Shown piece after piece: positions 18,240 to 26,632 of a stretch of 64,000 nucleotides of DNA; within the stretch, counting starts at the first letter, position 1, and the number at the start of each line of letters is the position of its first letter. The position numbers and the translations under genes were made by a program. The stretch spans positions 124,001 through 188,000 of the forward strand of contig NZ_QNVY02000002.1 of assembly GCF_003314435.2 (NCBI RefSeq), given 5' to 3'. This stretch comes from Flavobacterium petrolei. GTDB taxonomy: Bacteria > Bacteroidota > Bacteroidia > Flavobacteriales > Flavobacteriaceae. The notes under the pieces were generated by a model. It was not told the origin of the DNA. It searched no databases and saw only the letters and a list, made by a program, of their open reading frames with translations.

Positions 18240-18708
18240 GACGGGTATCTTTATATTTTTTCAGAGATAAGAGTGCTTTTTTGTGAATTTTTTTCTGAAA
18301 AAAACCTGTCCATCCAAATAGATGTCCGGTAATTCCAAAAGCTTGTTTCGACCACTTAAACAGGTCAAATTCATCTGTATGTTTAATTATTAGTCCGTCT
18401 TTGAACTGAAATTGTGCCTGAATTACGTTGACTACTTTTCTATTGGTTTTGCTGAAGTTGTAAGTGGCAATCCATTGTGCAGAACCTAAATACTCAGTGG
18501 CTTTTATAGCTGAGTACTCGATTTTAATATTTCCGTTACTTTTTTCTATCAACATTTTCCACATTTGGCAAACATCATTTCCTTTCAATAATCCGAAAAC
18601 AGGATCGCGAAATTGTATCGTTGAATCGTAACATTCACACATTGTTGCCGCATCGGCATTTGAAAAAGCAGAATAGAATTTTACCAGGGTTTTCTCGTTG
18701 TCAGTCAT
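18229..18708 (-). CDS. SnoaL/NTF2-like fold protein
   Basis: A 159-residue protein whose first 110 residues match the NTF2-like cone fold: KTLVKFYSAFSNADAATMCE, DPVFGLLKG, VNVIQAQFQFKDGLIIKHTD and EFDLFKW. The family includes small ligand-binding proteins, isomerases and many proteins of unknown role. The C-terminal 35 residues are basic and helical (HKKALLSLKKYKDTRHAD). It is the first gene of a two-gene operon with the DinB-fold gene. Confidence 0.82.
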   Translation of the reverse strand: MTDNEKTLVKFYSAFSNADAATMCECYDSTIQFRDPVFGLLKGNDVCQMWKMLIEKSNGNIKIEYSAIKATEYLGSAQWIATYNFSKTNRKVVNVIQAQFQFKDGLIIKHTDEFDLFKWSKQAFGITGHLFGWTGFFQKKIHKKALLSLKKYKDTRHAD

Positions 18709-18882
18709 ATTTTACATTAATTGAGTAGTAAAATTACTAATTTTTTGCGAAAATTCACACTTTCAAATCTAATTTGGAACTTGCAATAATAAACGAAACG
18801 CTTTTATTATAAAATTATTAAAAAAATAATGATTCCAATCCATTGGATTATGAAGCATTTATACTTTTAAATTTTGAACAAA

Positions 18883-18917
18883 AAAAAGGATAGAATTTTA
18901 AGTTTCTATCCTTTTTG
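18883..18917 (-). terminator. Rho-independent terminator after the ompA-like gene
   Basis: AAAAGGATAGAA pairs with TTCTATCCTTTT around a 7-8 base loop. On the minus strand the stem is followed by a run of T (A run at 18881-18887 on plus), so it ends the 22841-to-18943 transcript. Confidence 0.85.
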
Positions 18918-18942
18918 TGTATTTATAAAATGTATTCTCTAC

Positions 18943-20976
18943 TTATTTAACAGCAGGGATGATATCAATAATTACGGTACGGTTGTAAAAACGTTCCTCT
19001 GGAGTTTTATTTTCAAAAGGAGAATTATTTTCATTTTCACCAAAGCCAGAAACTTCAAATTTGACATCATTTCTACCAGTTTTAGCTAAAGCATTTGCAA
19101 TGATATTTTTTGCATCATTTGCACGTGCAAGAGATAATCCTTGATTATACACTTCTTCACCAATAATATCAGTATGCCCTTTTATAAGAACCGTTGCTCC
19201 TACAGGAATTTTTGGTGTAACTACTTCAGTAAGGTATTTTTCATACATCGTAATTGCTTTTGACGTATTGAATTCATAAATGATACTGTAGCGCATGCCA
19301 TCTTCCATTTTTGCAGGGGTCCAAAGTGTCACGTGAACCGGAATTTCTTTCTCTATAATTTTACCACTTTTAGTTTGACCAATCATTTTTACTTTATAAT
19401 CTCCTTCTGGACGACTACCTAAAATTGATTTTCCAGGAATTTTAACTTCTTCCTCAGTATAAGGTCCAAAAGATTTTACTTTTCCTTGTTCATCAGCTAT
19501 TTGTAATGACCAAGACGATAATGCTTCACCAGCTCCTTTATTATTAAAGGTTACATAACTGTCAACTGGTGCTTCTTGTAACGCAACAATCTGAACTGGT
19601 TTCAATGGTGCATCAGGGCCACTTTGAAATTCCATCAATAAATCAGTACTATTACTTTCAATAGAAACTCTGCGATCTCCTTCACGTAATAATACTAATT
19701 CTAGAGTTCCTCCAGGTTGTTCGGATGGGATATTTGGCTTATCTTGACCTTTAGTTGTAATTCTAATTGCATTTATAGCAAATACGTTTACTAAATACGT
19801 TTTCACTGATTCTGCCATTGCAAGACCATCTGTATTGCCATTATTAGATGAACCCACCAAAGTAATTGTCGCTGAAGGATTTTTTTGCATACGATCTCCA
19901 AGGATGTTCAACACGTTATAATAAACGGTCATTTGACGTTTAGAGCGATCTGATAAATTTTTAGGAGCAAATGTTTCCAATTGATCTTCTTTGAAATCTT
20001 TCACTTGATCTTTTGTCAATGAAACATAACGGTTTGGAATTTCAGTTGATCCTTCATTAAAGAAAACATAATTTCTAAGTGGGAAAACTTCAGTCATTCT
20101 TTTTTCACCTTGAACATTGCTAGGCGAATTTACAGTAAAATCAACCTCACGGTCTTTTACCATATCCGTAGCTTCTTGGATATTTTGTCCTTGACCAAAT
20201 TTAAGGGCTACACCGGCTCTAATTGTAGTGTTGTTCCATGTTTCTGTAGACCGTGGATTTTGACCAAAATAGGGTTGGAACGAAACAAAAGGAGATAAAA
20301 CAAATTGTGTTTTGTTGCTATCAGATGAAAGTGGAATATCATATCCAGCGCCAATTTGCATGGACAAAATAGTTTTTTCAATTTCACTAAAGTCACCCGG
20401 AACCGCAGGAGAAGCCTCCTGGTCAGGAAATGCCGGATTAATACCTAATTGATACTCAAATGATTTATCCAGATTGAAAGCTAAACGTGGACCGCCATAA
20501 AGGTAGAAATTAGATTTAAACGGAGCAAAACGCACGCTAGGTTCTACCGTGATGTAGCTAAGATCAGTAGATAAATCTGCAGGGCAGTCGCAATCGGTAA
20601 GCACCTGATCAAAAGATCCTTTACGGCTATCATAACCTGCTTGTAACATAACTCCCCATCTGGAATCAGCCGGACGATATTCTAAAAGTGGCGCAATAAA
20701 AAGTCCAACACCGTCTCCATCATGAAAAGTAGCAGGAGGTGTAAAAGCAGCATTTAGCTGATTTGTAGAACCACGGTAAAAATTAAAATTTGATCCACCA
20801 GCAACACCAAAGTACCAAGAAGGTTTTGCATATTTAACTGCTTGTGCTTCCTGTGCTTGTATAGGTGTTTGAGCACTTAACCATGACAAAGCAATTATCG
20901 CAACGCTTTTAATTTTAAGGTGATTCGGAGACCATGCAACACATGGTTTCTCAGTATATTTAGTTTTTGATTTCAT
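18943..20976 (-). CDS. Outer-membrane beta-barrel protein with OmpA-like peptidoglycan-binding domain
   Basis: A 677-residue envelope protein. An unusually long N-terminus precedes a signal peptide (SVAIIALSWLSAQTPIQAQ). Residues about 50-275 look like a porin-type barrel (WYFGVAGGSNFNFYRG, then many alternating strands). A middle region of about 300 residues follows, and the C-terminal 120 residues form an OmpA/MotB domain, with KGHTDIIGEEVYNQGLSLAR and the late YNRTVIIDI. It probably links the outer membrane to peptidoglycan. It lies 77 bases after the ice-binding lipoprotein gene, with no promoter recognised between, so the two probably share the stress-type promoter at 22879-22943. Confidence 0.87.
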   Translation of the reverse strand: MKSKTKYTEKPCVAWSPNHLKIKSVAIIALSWLSAQTPIQAQEAQAVKYAKPSWYFGVAGGSNFNFYRGSTNQLNAAFTPPATFHDGDGVGLFIAPLLEYRPADSRWGVMLQAGYDSRKGSFDQVLTDCDCPADLSTDLSYITVEPSVRFAPFKSNFYLYGGPRLAFNLDKSFEYQLGINPAFPDQEASPAVPGDFSEIEKTILSMQIGAGYDIPLSSDSNKTQFVLSPFVSFQPYFGQNPRSTETWNNTTIRAGVALKFGQGQNIQEATDMVKDREVDFTVNSPSNVQGEKRMTEVFPLRNYVFFNEGSTEIPNRYVSLTKDQVKDFKEDQLETFAPKNLSDRSKRQMTVYYNVLNILGDRMQKNPSATITLVGSSNNGNTDGLAMAESVKTYLVNVFAINAIRITTKGQDKPNIPSEQPGGTLELVLLREGDRRVSIESNSTDLLMEFQSGPDAPLKPVQIVALQEAPVDSYVTFNNKGAGEALSSWSLQIADEQGKVKSFGPYTEEEVKIPGKSILGSRPEGDYKVKMIGQTKSGKIIEKEIPVHVTLWTPAKMEDGMRYSIIYEFNTSKAITMYEKYLTEVVTPKIPVGATVLIKGHTDIIGEEVYNQGLSLARANDAKNIIANALAKTGRNDVKFEVSGFGENENNSPFENKTPEERFYNRTVIIDIIPAVK

Positions 20977-21053
20977 TTTTGTGTCTTAATTATTAGGTTT
21001 CATTCAAAAAATTCCCGCCCCAAGACGGGAGATTTAAATCTGATAGTAGTTGT

Positions 21054-22841
21054 TTAGTTAGCAGGAATATTAATAATCGTATTTACCATAGTTACCGAGG
21101 AAATTAAAGAAATAGCTCTTCCGTTCAATACTGTTTCTTGACCAACAAGCGTTGTGCTGTTAGCTGGAGAAGACAATGTAACTCCTTCTTCTGCAATGAT
21201 GTTTCCAACCATTACACCACCACCTGCGTAATTAATTACTGCTGTACTACCTACGTACCAATAAACATTTTTAGCCAAAGCTCCACCTATCAATTTAACA
21301 TTTCTTGAAGCTGATGGAGAACCAACTGTTAATGAAGACTCTGCTTGGAAATACCAAACTGCATTTGGATTACCTTGGGCATCTAATGTAAGATCACCAT
21401 TAGTGATTTTATAAGCACCACTAGCTGATTTATAAGTACCAGGTGCCAATGTTAAGGCTCCTAATTCACCAGATCCTTGATCACTTCCTCCTGGTTTTGA
21501 AGCCGGGGAAATACTATTATATAATGCTCTTGCTTCATTTAGTCCTTCTAATGCTTTTTGTGCTTTTGTAGCATTTCCTGGTGCAGGTGCAGCAGTAAAA
21601 ATTCCACCAAAAACAAGTCCGTTATTAAGCGGAGTAATATCATAAAATTCATTTGGAGAAGCTAATTTATCAGTAAATCCAGTTACTAATGTAGAAGCTG
21701 CAGTTGTTCCGATTCCTCCGTTATTAATTCTAGTGTTAAGACCTTGATTCGTAATTCCAGCGTTTCCACCAAATATTCCGAAGAATAAACCTGCAGTAGG
21801 AGCAGGGGAATTAGTAACCAATGTAGTAAAGCTCCAAACAAAGTCATTTGCCAAAGCATTACCTGCAACATTTTTTGCACCAGTTGAAATTGTAGCTGTA
21901 TAAAGTGTACCCTCTAATAAATCACTTGTCGGATTAAAAGTGGCTGTAGTTCCAGAATAACTTAAGGCTCCAGTAATAGTTGTTGTACCTTGTCTTAAGG
22001 TAAAAGTTGTTCCATTAATTGTTAACGGATCCATAATCATACTGAAGTTAGCAGTAATCGATTTATTAAGACTTATTCCCGTTGACATGTTAATTGGATC
22101 TGTAGATGATACAGTAGGGGCAATCAAAGAACCTGTAGTAAATTGCCATACATAATCAGCCATTAAAGCTGTATTGTCTAGATTTGTTACTGCTTTAGAA
22201 ATAGTAGCAGTATAAACAGTATTAGCTGCCAAAGGCGCAGATGGAATGAAAGTCGCTGTTGAACCACTATACGTTACAGTTCCGGAAACAGCTGTAGTTC
22301 CTTGTTTTAAAGTATAAGAAGTTGTTGAAATAGTTGAAGCCTTCATCGGCATATTGAAGGTAACACTTACTAATTTATTTAAAACCACATTATTAGTTTT
22401 ATCTTCAGGATCAGTAGTTGCAACCATTGGAGTAACTGTTAAACCAGTACTGAAAGTCCAAATAGTTTCTGTTTGTAAAGCATTACCTGTAAGATCTTTT
22501 ACTGTTCTTGCTATTCTTGCAGTATAAGTAGTGTTAGGAGCAAGTAAAGCTGATGGGGTAATCGTTGCTGTAGTACCAACGTAAGTAACTACGCCTGGTA
22601 TTTGTGAAGTACCGTTAAATAAAGTAAATGAAGACTCATTAATTGTTTCAGGATTCATTTCTTCATTAAAAGTGACCGAAATTAATTGATCAAGTGGGAT
22701 ATTTGTAGCTCCATTTGTTGGAGTAGTAATTGTTACAGCCGGACATACGCCATCGATTTCTTGGAAATCATCTTTGGCACAACCGGTAACTAGTGCAATA
22801 AAAAGTATTGCAAAGGTTAATGGTAATTTTTTTGTTTTCAT
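21054..22841 (-). CDS. Ice-binding (DUF3494) lipoprotein with three Ig-like domains
   Basis: A 595-residue lipoprotein. The signal MKTKKLPLTFAILFIALVTGC gives lipid-anchored Cys21. Three tandem bacterial Ig-like (Big_5) modules of about 100 residues follow, each with TNxxLxxxxxVTFNxxM, TxxxTY/FTL and LxxNTxYTATI. The last 245 residues are a DUF3494 domain (GIFGGNAGITNQGLNTRING-like start, SISPASKPGGSDQGSGELG, LTLAPGTYKSASGAYKI and NAVWYFQAESSLTVG). DUF3494 is the ice-binding beta-solenoid of antifreeze and ice-adhesion proteins. The layout fits a cell-surface ice-binding adhesin held away from the membrane by the Ig modules. Activity is inferred from family only. Confidence 0.9.
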   Translation of the reverse strand: MKTKKLPLTFAILFIALVTGCAKDDFQEIDGVCPAVTITTPTNGATNIPLDQLISVTFNEEMNPETINESSFTLFNGTSQIPGVVTYVGTTATITPSALLAPNTTYTARIARTVKDLTGNALQTETIWTFSTGLTVTPMVATTDPEDKTNNVVLNKLVSVTFNMPMKASTISTTSYTLKQGTTAVSGTVTYSGSTATFIPSAPLAANTVYTATISKAVTNLDNTALMADYVWQFTTGSLIAPTVSSTDPINMSTGISLNKSITANFSMIMDPLTINGTTFTLRQGTTTITGALSYSGTTATFNPTSDLLEGTLYTATISTGAKNVAGNALANDFVWSFTTLVTNSPAPTAGLFFGIFGGNAGITNQGLNTRINNGGIGTTAASTLVTGFTDKLASPNEFYDITPLNNGLVFGGIFTAAPAPGNATKAQKALEGLNEARALYNSISPASKPGGSDQGSGELGALTLAPGTYKSASGAYKITNGDLTLDAQGNPNAVWYFQAESSLTVGSPSASRNVKLIGGALAKNVYWYVGSTAVINYAGGGVMVGNIIAEEGVTLSSPANSTTLVGQETVLNGRAISLISSVTMVNTIINIPAN

Positions 22842-22878
22842 TTTTTTTTAATTTAGGGGATTAAGTATTTTGTAAAAA

Positions 22879-22943
22879 CAAAGGTTGTTTTATAAAAGTC
22901 AGTTAGTATTATACAATTAGGAAGATAAGTTGTAAGATTCACT
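22879..22943 (-). promoter_or_regulatory. Two-box stress promoter upstream of the ice-binding/OmpA operon
   Basis: In plus coordinates box 1 is GTTGTAAGATTCACT (22929-22943), box 2 begins ATTATACAA at 22908, and CAAAGG at 22879 gives a -7 TTTG on the minus strand. Boxes are 21 bp apart and box 2 is 29 bp from the -7. The gene starts at 22841. It is one of nine such promoters; the rest of the 22842-23230 gap shows nothing else. Confidence 0.8.
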
Positions 22944-23230
22944 GTTTATAAATACTTATAAGCTGTTATTTTGTTGTAAATAAAGTAGTTGTATTTTTAT
23001 TATTTGAATAAAAGTTTATTAGACCTATTGAAAAAATCAGAAAATAAGACAGGTAATTGTTCTAAAAATATCATTTAGAGCACTACTTTAGAAGGGAAGG
23101 TGAATTTGAAAAAAATGTAGAGAGCAATTAAAATTGAGTATCAATAGTCAAAACAAAAAGTTGAATACATTGAATTGTATTTTTAGAATAGAAAAAATAT
23201 TTAAGGTTTTAATTCTTAAATCTCTGTATT

Positions 23231-23581
23231 TTATTCCCCTTTTTGGTTAGAGCTAAAAATAAAAACAGTGACCTCTTTGGTGTAAGTATCACGAGTCAAA
23301 GTAGATTTTTTCGTTTAAACTAATGATTTTTTCAATTCTTCGGGTGAAGTTTAAGGTTGATTCAGGAATTAAGAAATGCGTAAAATAGTAGTAATGGGTA
23401 AAGCAAGTTCTTTATTGGCAATAATTAATTCAGCGGCACGCTTTTCTTTTTCTAGGTTTTGAAAAACAAGTTCTTTATTGGCAATAATTAATTCAGCTGC
23501 ACGCTTTTCATTTTCTTGGTTTTGAAAAGCAAGTTGATTATTTTGAATTATTAATTCTTCCTTGTTTACTCTTTTAATCAT
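23231..23581 (-). pseudogene. Decayed coiled-coil sensor/histidine-kinase-like gene fragment
   Basis: The first 70 codons from 23581 encode a coiled coil with 22-residue repeats (KRAAELIIANKEL), like the linker of the large kinase at 47516-51034. The same frame then continues through three in-frame stop codons (after ILRIS, NQP and KSLV) and still reads TSPEELKKSLV and STLTRDTYTKEVTVFIF, ending at 23231. From memory, the end resembles the C-terminus of Flavobacterium coiled-coil sensors (PEELKK, then FTRELTTFI). There is no frameshift, only stops, and the sensory N-terminus is missing, so I call it a pseudogene; the first 70 residues could still be translated. Confidence 0.7.
23402..23533 (-). 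repeat. 66-bp tandem repeat inside the pseudogene
   Basis: Two adjacent 66-bp units share AAGTTCTTTATTGGCAATAA and most of the rest. They encode the 22-residue coiled-coil repeat. Confidence 0.8.
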
Positions 23582-23692
23582 CTTACTTCAATTTAAAATT
23601 TTTAATAAAAAAATTTTTTTAAATAGGACAAAAAGCTTGAAATTTCCTATCAAAAAATTAAAGATAACAATTAAAAAAGTATTAATTTAAAA

Positions 23693-24049
23693 TTAGCCAT
23701 TTTGCAAGTCGTTTTCCTTTACTTTTTCAGACTGTTTTGTAACAATGTTGGTTATTACAAATTGTAACACTGTTCCCAATATTCTTTTTATTGGATTGTG
23801 AGTAGATCCTAGCAAAACTTTTTTAGTTATGTATCCAGTAGTCATTCCTACAACATTGCTGAGGATATTCCCTTTAATTTCTGGGGACGTAGCTATAATG
23901 CCAAACGCATTTTTTATGAGATTTAATGGTTTTAAGCTTTCAACGGTATAATGATACTGATCTTTAAGTTGTACTAATTCATCAGCTTGTTTCATTTTCA
24001 TTAATACGATAGTTTCCTTAAGAATTTCTGTTTGGTTTATCTTTTTCAT
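23693..24049 (-). CDS. Small hypothetical protein of the YtxH/holin operon
   Basis: A 118-residue protein, recognised by position and composition rather than family. The N-terminal half is a charged helix (EILKETIVLMKMKQADELVQ). The C-terminal half has moderately hydrophobic stretches (NILSNVVGMTTGYITKKVLL and ILGTVLQFVITNIVTKQ) that could be membrane-associated. The ATG at 24049 is one base after the stop of the upstream gene. An in-frame ATG at 24076 would overlap that gene by 26 bases and is less likely. It is the last gene of the presumed six-gene stress operon beginning at 25829. Confidence 0.7.
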   Translation of the reverse strand: MKKINQTEILKETIVLMKMKQADELVQLKDQYHYTVESLKPLNLIKNAFGIIATSPEIKGNILSNVVGMTTGYITKKVLLGSTHNPIKRILGTVLQFVITNIVTKQSEKVKENDLQNG

Positions 24050-24050
24050 A

Positions 24051-24398
24051 TTAATTTTTTTTAAGCATTTTAACAATCATGAAATTACTGATAGGCATTT
24101 TAATCCACTCATTTTTAAAGATGTAAAGAATTATTGCGATAAGTAAATAAAAGCTAGATACGATGAAAAAGCCATAATATATTTTTCCAACTAATTCTCC
24201 AATCCATAAGGAAAGACCAATATTGACCAAAAAGGCAAACATCGCAAAAACAATAGAAACAGCTATTCTAGAAATTAGAGAGGATACAACATCAGCAGTT
24301 TTATCTACTACATTTAACCTCGCCAATTCTACTGTTGTTTTGGTGTAATTCTCTGCTCTTTCGAAAAGCATTTCTATTGTTGTCGCGTTATTTTCCAT
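24051..24398 (-). CDS. Phage-holin-III-like small membrane protein (DUF1469/Holin-X type)
   Basis: A 115-residue protein with a soluble N-terminal helix (TIEMLFERAENYTKTTVELA) and two membrane helices (about 46-66 and 76-97). This matches the Actinobacterial Holin-X/holin superfamily III pattern. Despite the name these are host genes, commonly found next to YtxH and YqjD-type stress proteins. No phage genes are near. It lies 52 bases downstream of the YtxH gene and one base upstream of the next gene. Confidence 0.82.
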   Translation of the reverse strand: MENNATTIEMLFERAENYTKTTVELARLNVVDKTADVVSSLISRIAVSIVFAMFAFLVNIGLSLWIGELVGKIYYGFFIVSSFYLLIAIILYIFKNEWIKMPISNFMIVKMLKKN

Positions 24399-24450
24399 GA
24401 TATAATGTGTAATGAATTTAATTTTGAAATCTTAAAAATGGAATATCTAA

Positions 24451-24783
24451 TTAGATATTTGTATTTTTAATTTCGTTTTTAGCATCGTAAAATTTAGATT
24501 TTCCTTCAGCAAGTAAAGTTTCTCCTTCACTTTTAGCATCGTAAAATTTAGATTTTCCTTCAGATACTAAAGATTCACCTTCTTTCCAAATTTTCTCATA
24601 TTTCTGAGTAATTGTACCTAATAAAGTATCTAATTTACCTTTCAATTCGTCAGCGTAATCATTGCTTTTGTTCATGATTTTGTTTCTTGTTTTGTCTCCT
24701 TTTTCAGGGGCAAACAATACTCCTAATAATGCTCCTACAGCTACTCCGCCTAAAACTCCTAATATTATTTTATCTGCTTTCAT
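24451..24783 (-). CDS. YtxH domain stress protein
   Basis: A 110-residue protein starting with a glycine-rich membrane helix (ILGVLGGVAVGALLGVLFAP followed by EKGDKTR), the YtxH signature. The rest is a charged helix that ends in a duplicated module: EGKSKFYDAK occurs twice, 18 residues apart, encoded by a near-exact 54-bp DNA repeat. YtxH proteins are general-stress proteins with one membrane anchor and unclear function. It is the fourth gene of the operon driven by the two-box promoter at 25862-25926. Confidence 0.88.
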   Translation of the reverse strand: MKADKIILGVLGGVAVGALLGVLFAPEKGDKTRNKIMNKSNDYADELKGKLDTLLGTITQKYEKIWKEGESLVSEGKSKFYDAKSEGETLLAEGKSKFYDAKNEIKNTNI

Positions 24784-24817
24784 AATTATTTATTTTATTA
24801 TTAATTTAAAAATTGAA

Positions 24818-24970
24818 TTAGATACCTCTACCTTGAATAAGTCTAAAAAGTATTGCTATTACTGCAATAACAAGAAGTACATGTATAATTGATCCTAGGC
24901 TGAATGCAAAAAATCCGATTGCCCAAAAAATTACTAAAATTACTGCGATTGTATAAAGAAGATTTCCCAT
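24818..24970 (-). CDS. lmo0937-family small membrane protein, copy 2
   Basis: A 50-residue protein, MGNLLYTIAVILVIFWAIGF onward, with two short membrane helices and the C-terminus FRLIQGRGI. It matches the lmo0937 family of very small stress-associated membrane proteins. An upstream extension to 25060 exists but would run into the paralogue upstream, and the family starts at this methionine. It is 83% or more identical to the gene at 25020-25172 over its whole length, so the pair is a tandem duplication. Confidence 0.88.
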   Translation of the reverse strand: MGNLLYTIAVILVIFWAIGFFAFSLGSIIHVLLVIAVIAILFRLIQGRGI

Positions 24971-25019
24971 TTTGTTTTTTTTTAATGATTTATAATTTTG
25001 ATTTTTTAGTAGTCTTGAA

Positions 25020-25172
25020 TTAAATTCTTCTACCTGATATAAGTCTGAATAAGATTGCAATTACTGCAATAACTAGAAGAATGTGAATAATTGATCCTGC
25101 ACTGTATGCAAAGAATCCAATTGCCCAAAAGATAACTAAGATTACTGCGATGGTGTAAAGAAGGTTGCTCAT
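25020..25172 (-). CDS. lmo0937-family small membrane protein, copy 1
   Basis: A 50-residue protein starting MSNLLYTIAVILVIFWAIGF and ending FRLISGRRI, nearly the same as the next gene downstream. Two membrane helices cover most of it. The start ATG is at 25172-25170 and the stop at 25022-25020. It follows the porin-like gene by 33 bases in the same operon. The proteins are thought to be stress-induced from their occurrence beside YtxH and CsbD genes; the mechanism is unknown. Confidence 0.88.
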   Translation of the reverse strand: MSNLLYTIAVILVIFWAIGFFAYSAGSIIHILLVIAVIAILFRLISGRRI

Positions 25173-25205
25173 GATTTTTAGTTTTAAATGATTAGTTATT
25201 ATTTA

Positions 25206-25829
25206 TTAGTTTAATCTCAATCCTACGTAAACGTTAAAAACACTGTTTTTTGCGTCAGATGAAGTAAAGCTATTGTCTTTTCCTATTTTAGTTAAACCGT
25301 AGTTGTAACGAACACCAAAATTTACTACATCTAAATCAATTCCTAGACCACCAGAGATACCAGCGTCAAATTTGTTGAAATCATCAGTGTTTAATTCACT
25401 TTCAGAAGAGCCGAAATTAGAATCATTTGATGTTTTTCCACTAACCATGTAGGCTGCGTATGGACCAACATGCACATTGAAATTATCAGTTAAATTTGCA
25501 ACTAATAAAATTGGTACTTCAATATAATTGATGTTGAATTTTGATGTTCCCTGAACTATTGCGTTATCGTATATTTGCTCAGAACCTTTTGTTGTGTAAT
25601 TAATTTCCGGTTGAATTGCAATACTATTTGTAATGGGGAACTTAGCGTATAAACCAGCATTGAAACCTGTAAGTATGTTACTGTCATCTACATTATCTGT
25701 ATAAAAATTAGAAAAGTTTAGTCCACCTTTAAAACCGTAAGAAGGGGTTTTTTCTTGCGCTTGTGCGCTCGTAAAGTTCATAAAACTTAATACCAATGAA
25801 GCAAAAATCAGTTTTTTTGAATTTTTCAT
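25206..25829 (-). CDS. Outer-membrane beta-barrel (porin family) protein
   Basis: A 207-residue protein with a Sec signal peptide (KLIFASLVLSFMNFTSAQAQ) and an eight-strand-type barrel of the OMP_b-brl_2 family. It begins YGFKGGLNFSNFY, has GFNAGLYAKFPI and IQPEINYTTKGS in the middle, and ends with the aromatic VYVGLRLN. Such proteins are common in Bacteroidota and lack a defined substrate. It is the first gene of the operon continuing into the two lmo0937 genes, ytxH, the holin-like gene and the gene at 23693, and it has the clearest two-box stress promoter. Confidence 0.87.
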   Translation of the reverse strand: MKNSKKLIFASLVLSFMNFTSAQAQEKTPSYGFKGGLNFSNFYTDNVDDSNILTGFNAGLYAKFPITNSIAIQPEINYTTKGSEQIYDNAIVQGTSKFNINYIEVPILLVANLTDNFNVHVGPYAAYMVSGKTSNDSNFGSSESELNTDDFNKFDAGISGGLGIDLDVVNFGVRYNYGLTKIGKDNSFTSSDAKNSVFNVYVGLRLN

Positions 25830-25861
25830 TTTGTTTGTTTTTTAATTGAATTATTATATTA

Positions 25862-25926
25862 CAAATATCCGCATCTTACCTTAGCCTATTGTTACATTAC
25901 TTTTATTTAAAGTTACATTATTCACA
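25862..25926 (-). promoter_or_regulatory. Two-box stress promoter upstream of the porin-ytxH operon
   Basis: On plus, GTTACATTA occurs at 25891 and again at 25912, an exact 9-base direct repeat 21 bp apart. The second copy continues into TTCACA (25921-25926). CAAATATCC at 25862 supplies the -7 TTTG, 29 bp from box 2 and 33 bases from the start codon. Confidence 0.85.
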
Positions 25927-25987
25927 CTTTAGAGTACTTTAATAAATAGTTAAATTGTTAAAATATTGATAGTTAAATTATTAACAA

Positions 25988-26018
25988 AAAAAAGGCGAGT
26001 TCTAAAACTCGCCTTTTA
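25988..26018 (-). terminator. Rho-independent terminator after the lipoprotein gene
   Basis: AAAAGGCGAGTT (25990-26001) pairs with AACTCGCCTTTT (26006-26017). On the minus strand a T run follows the stem. It ends the gene at 26025-26486. Confidence 0.9.
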
Positions 26019-26024
26019 CATTTT

Positions 26025-26486
26025 CTATTTATTATCTACTGTCAAGTTTTTCATTGCAGTACCTAATTCATCCATATCTCGATTGTATTCTTCTTTGAAA
26101 GATTGCCAGTCGCTATTAGTGTCATTTTTGTATTCTTGCACTTTTAATTTGATGTTTTTATTTTTTAGCTCTAATGCTTCAATTTGTTTAGCATACGCTT
26201 CATCAATAGATTTACCAGTTTTTTTCATTTTGGTTTTCATTTCTGCAATGCGAATTTCATTTTGCGTAATAGTAGCATTCGTACTTTCTTTGAATTCATT
26301 CCATTCTTCCTCGGTAGCAGCGGCTCTAGCATCTGATAATTCTTCTTTTGCATCATCTAGATTATCTCTTGCTTCTTCTACGTTATCTTTGGCAGCTTCT
26401 TCTTTTTTTGAAGTGTCCTGGCATCCTACTAAAAGAGTTCCAGCCATGAATGTTGTAATTGCAAGTGTAAAAAATATTTTTTTCAT
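26025..26486 (-). CDS. Coiled-coil lipoprotein, function unknown
   Basis: A 153-residue lipoprotein with signal MKKIFFTLAITTFMAGTLLV ending at a lipobox Cys (VGCQD). The mature part is highly charged and helical. An Asp/Glu/Ala-rich heptad segment (KDNVEEARDNLDDAKEELSD) comes first, followed by two shorter helices with conserved Trp (EEEWNEFKE and SDWQSFKEEYN). It may be a periplasmic stress or envelope spacer protein. It lies downstream of the CsbD-like gene with a 146-base gap and ends at a strong terminator. Confidence 0.82.
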   Translation of the reverse strand: MKKIFFTLAITTFMAGTLLVGCQDTSKKEEAAKDNVEEARDNLDDAKEELSDARAAATEEEWNEFKESTNATITQNEIRIAEMKTKMKKTGKSIDEAYAKQIEALELKNKNIKLKVQEYKNDTNSDWQSFKEEYNRDMDELGTAMKNLTVDNK

Positions 26487-26632
26487 TTTGTGTTTTTTTT
26501 AAATTATTGATTTGATTTATAGTTTATTGTGTTTTTTTTTTGGTAAAATTATTAAAGTATTGAAATTATTTTTTGGACAAAATTTTAATTTTTCAATACA
26601 GCAATTTAAGAGTAGTCAAAGAATGATAGAAC

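Noticed and set aside
18745-18763. TTCACACTTT upstream of the SnoaL-like gene, like box 1 of the stress promoters
   Set aside because: The rest of box 1 does not match, box 2 is absent at 21 bp, and the expected -7 position would fall inside the gene.
23402-23533. CRISPR-like repeats
   Set aside because: The repeats are directly adjacent 66-bp coding units of a coiled coil without spacers.
24051-24398. Prophage lysis gene (holin)
   Set aside because: The holin-like family name is misleading; there are no other phage genes and the gene is within a stress operon.
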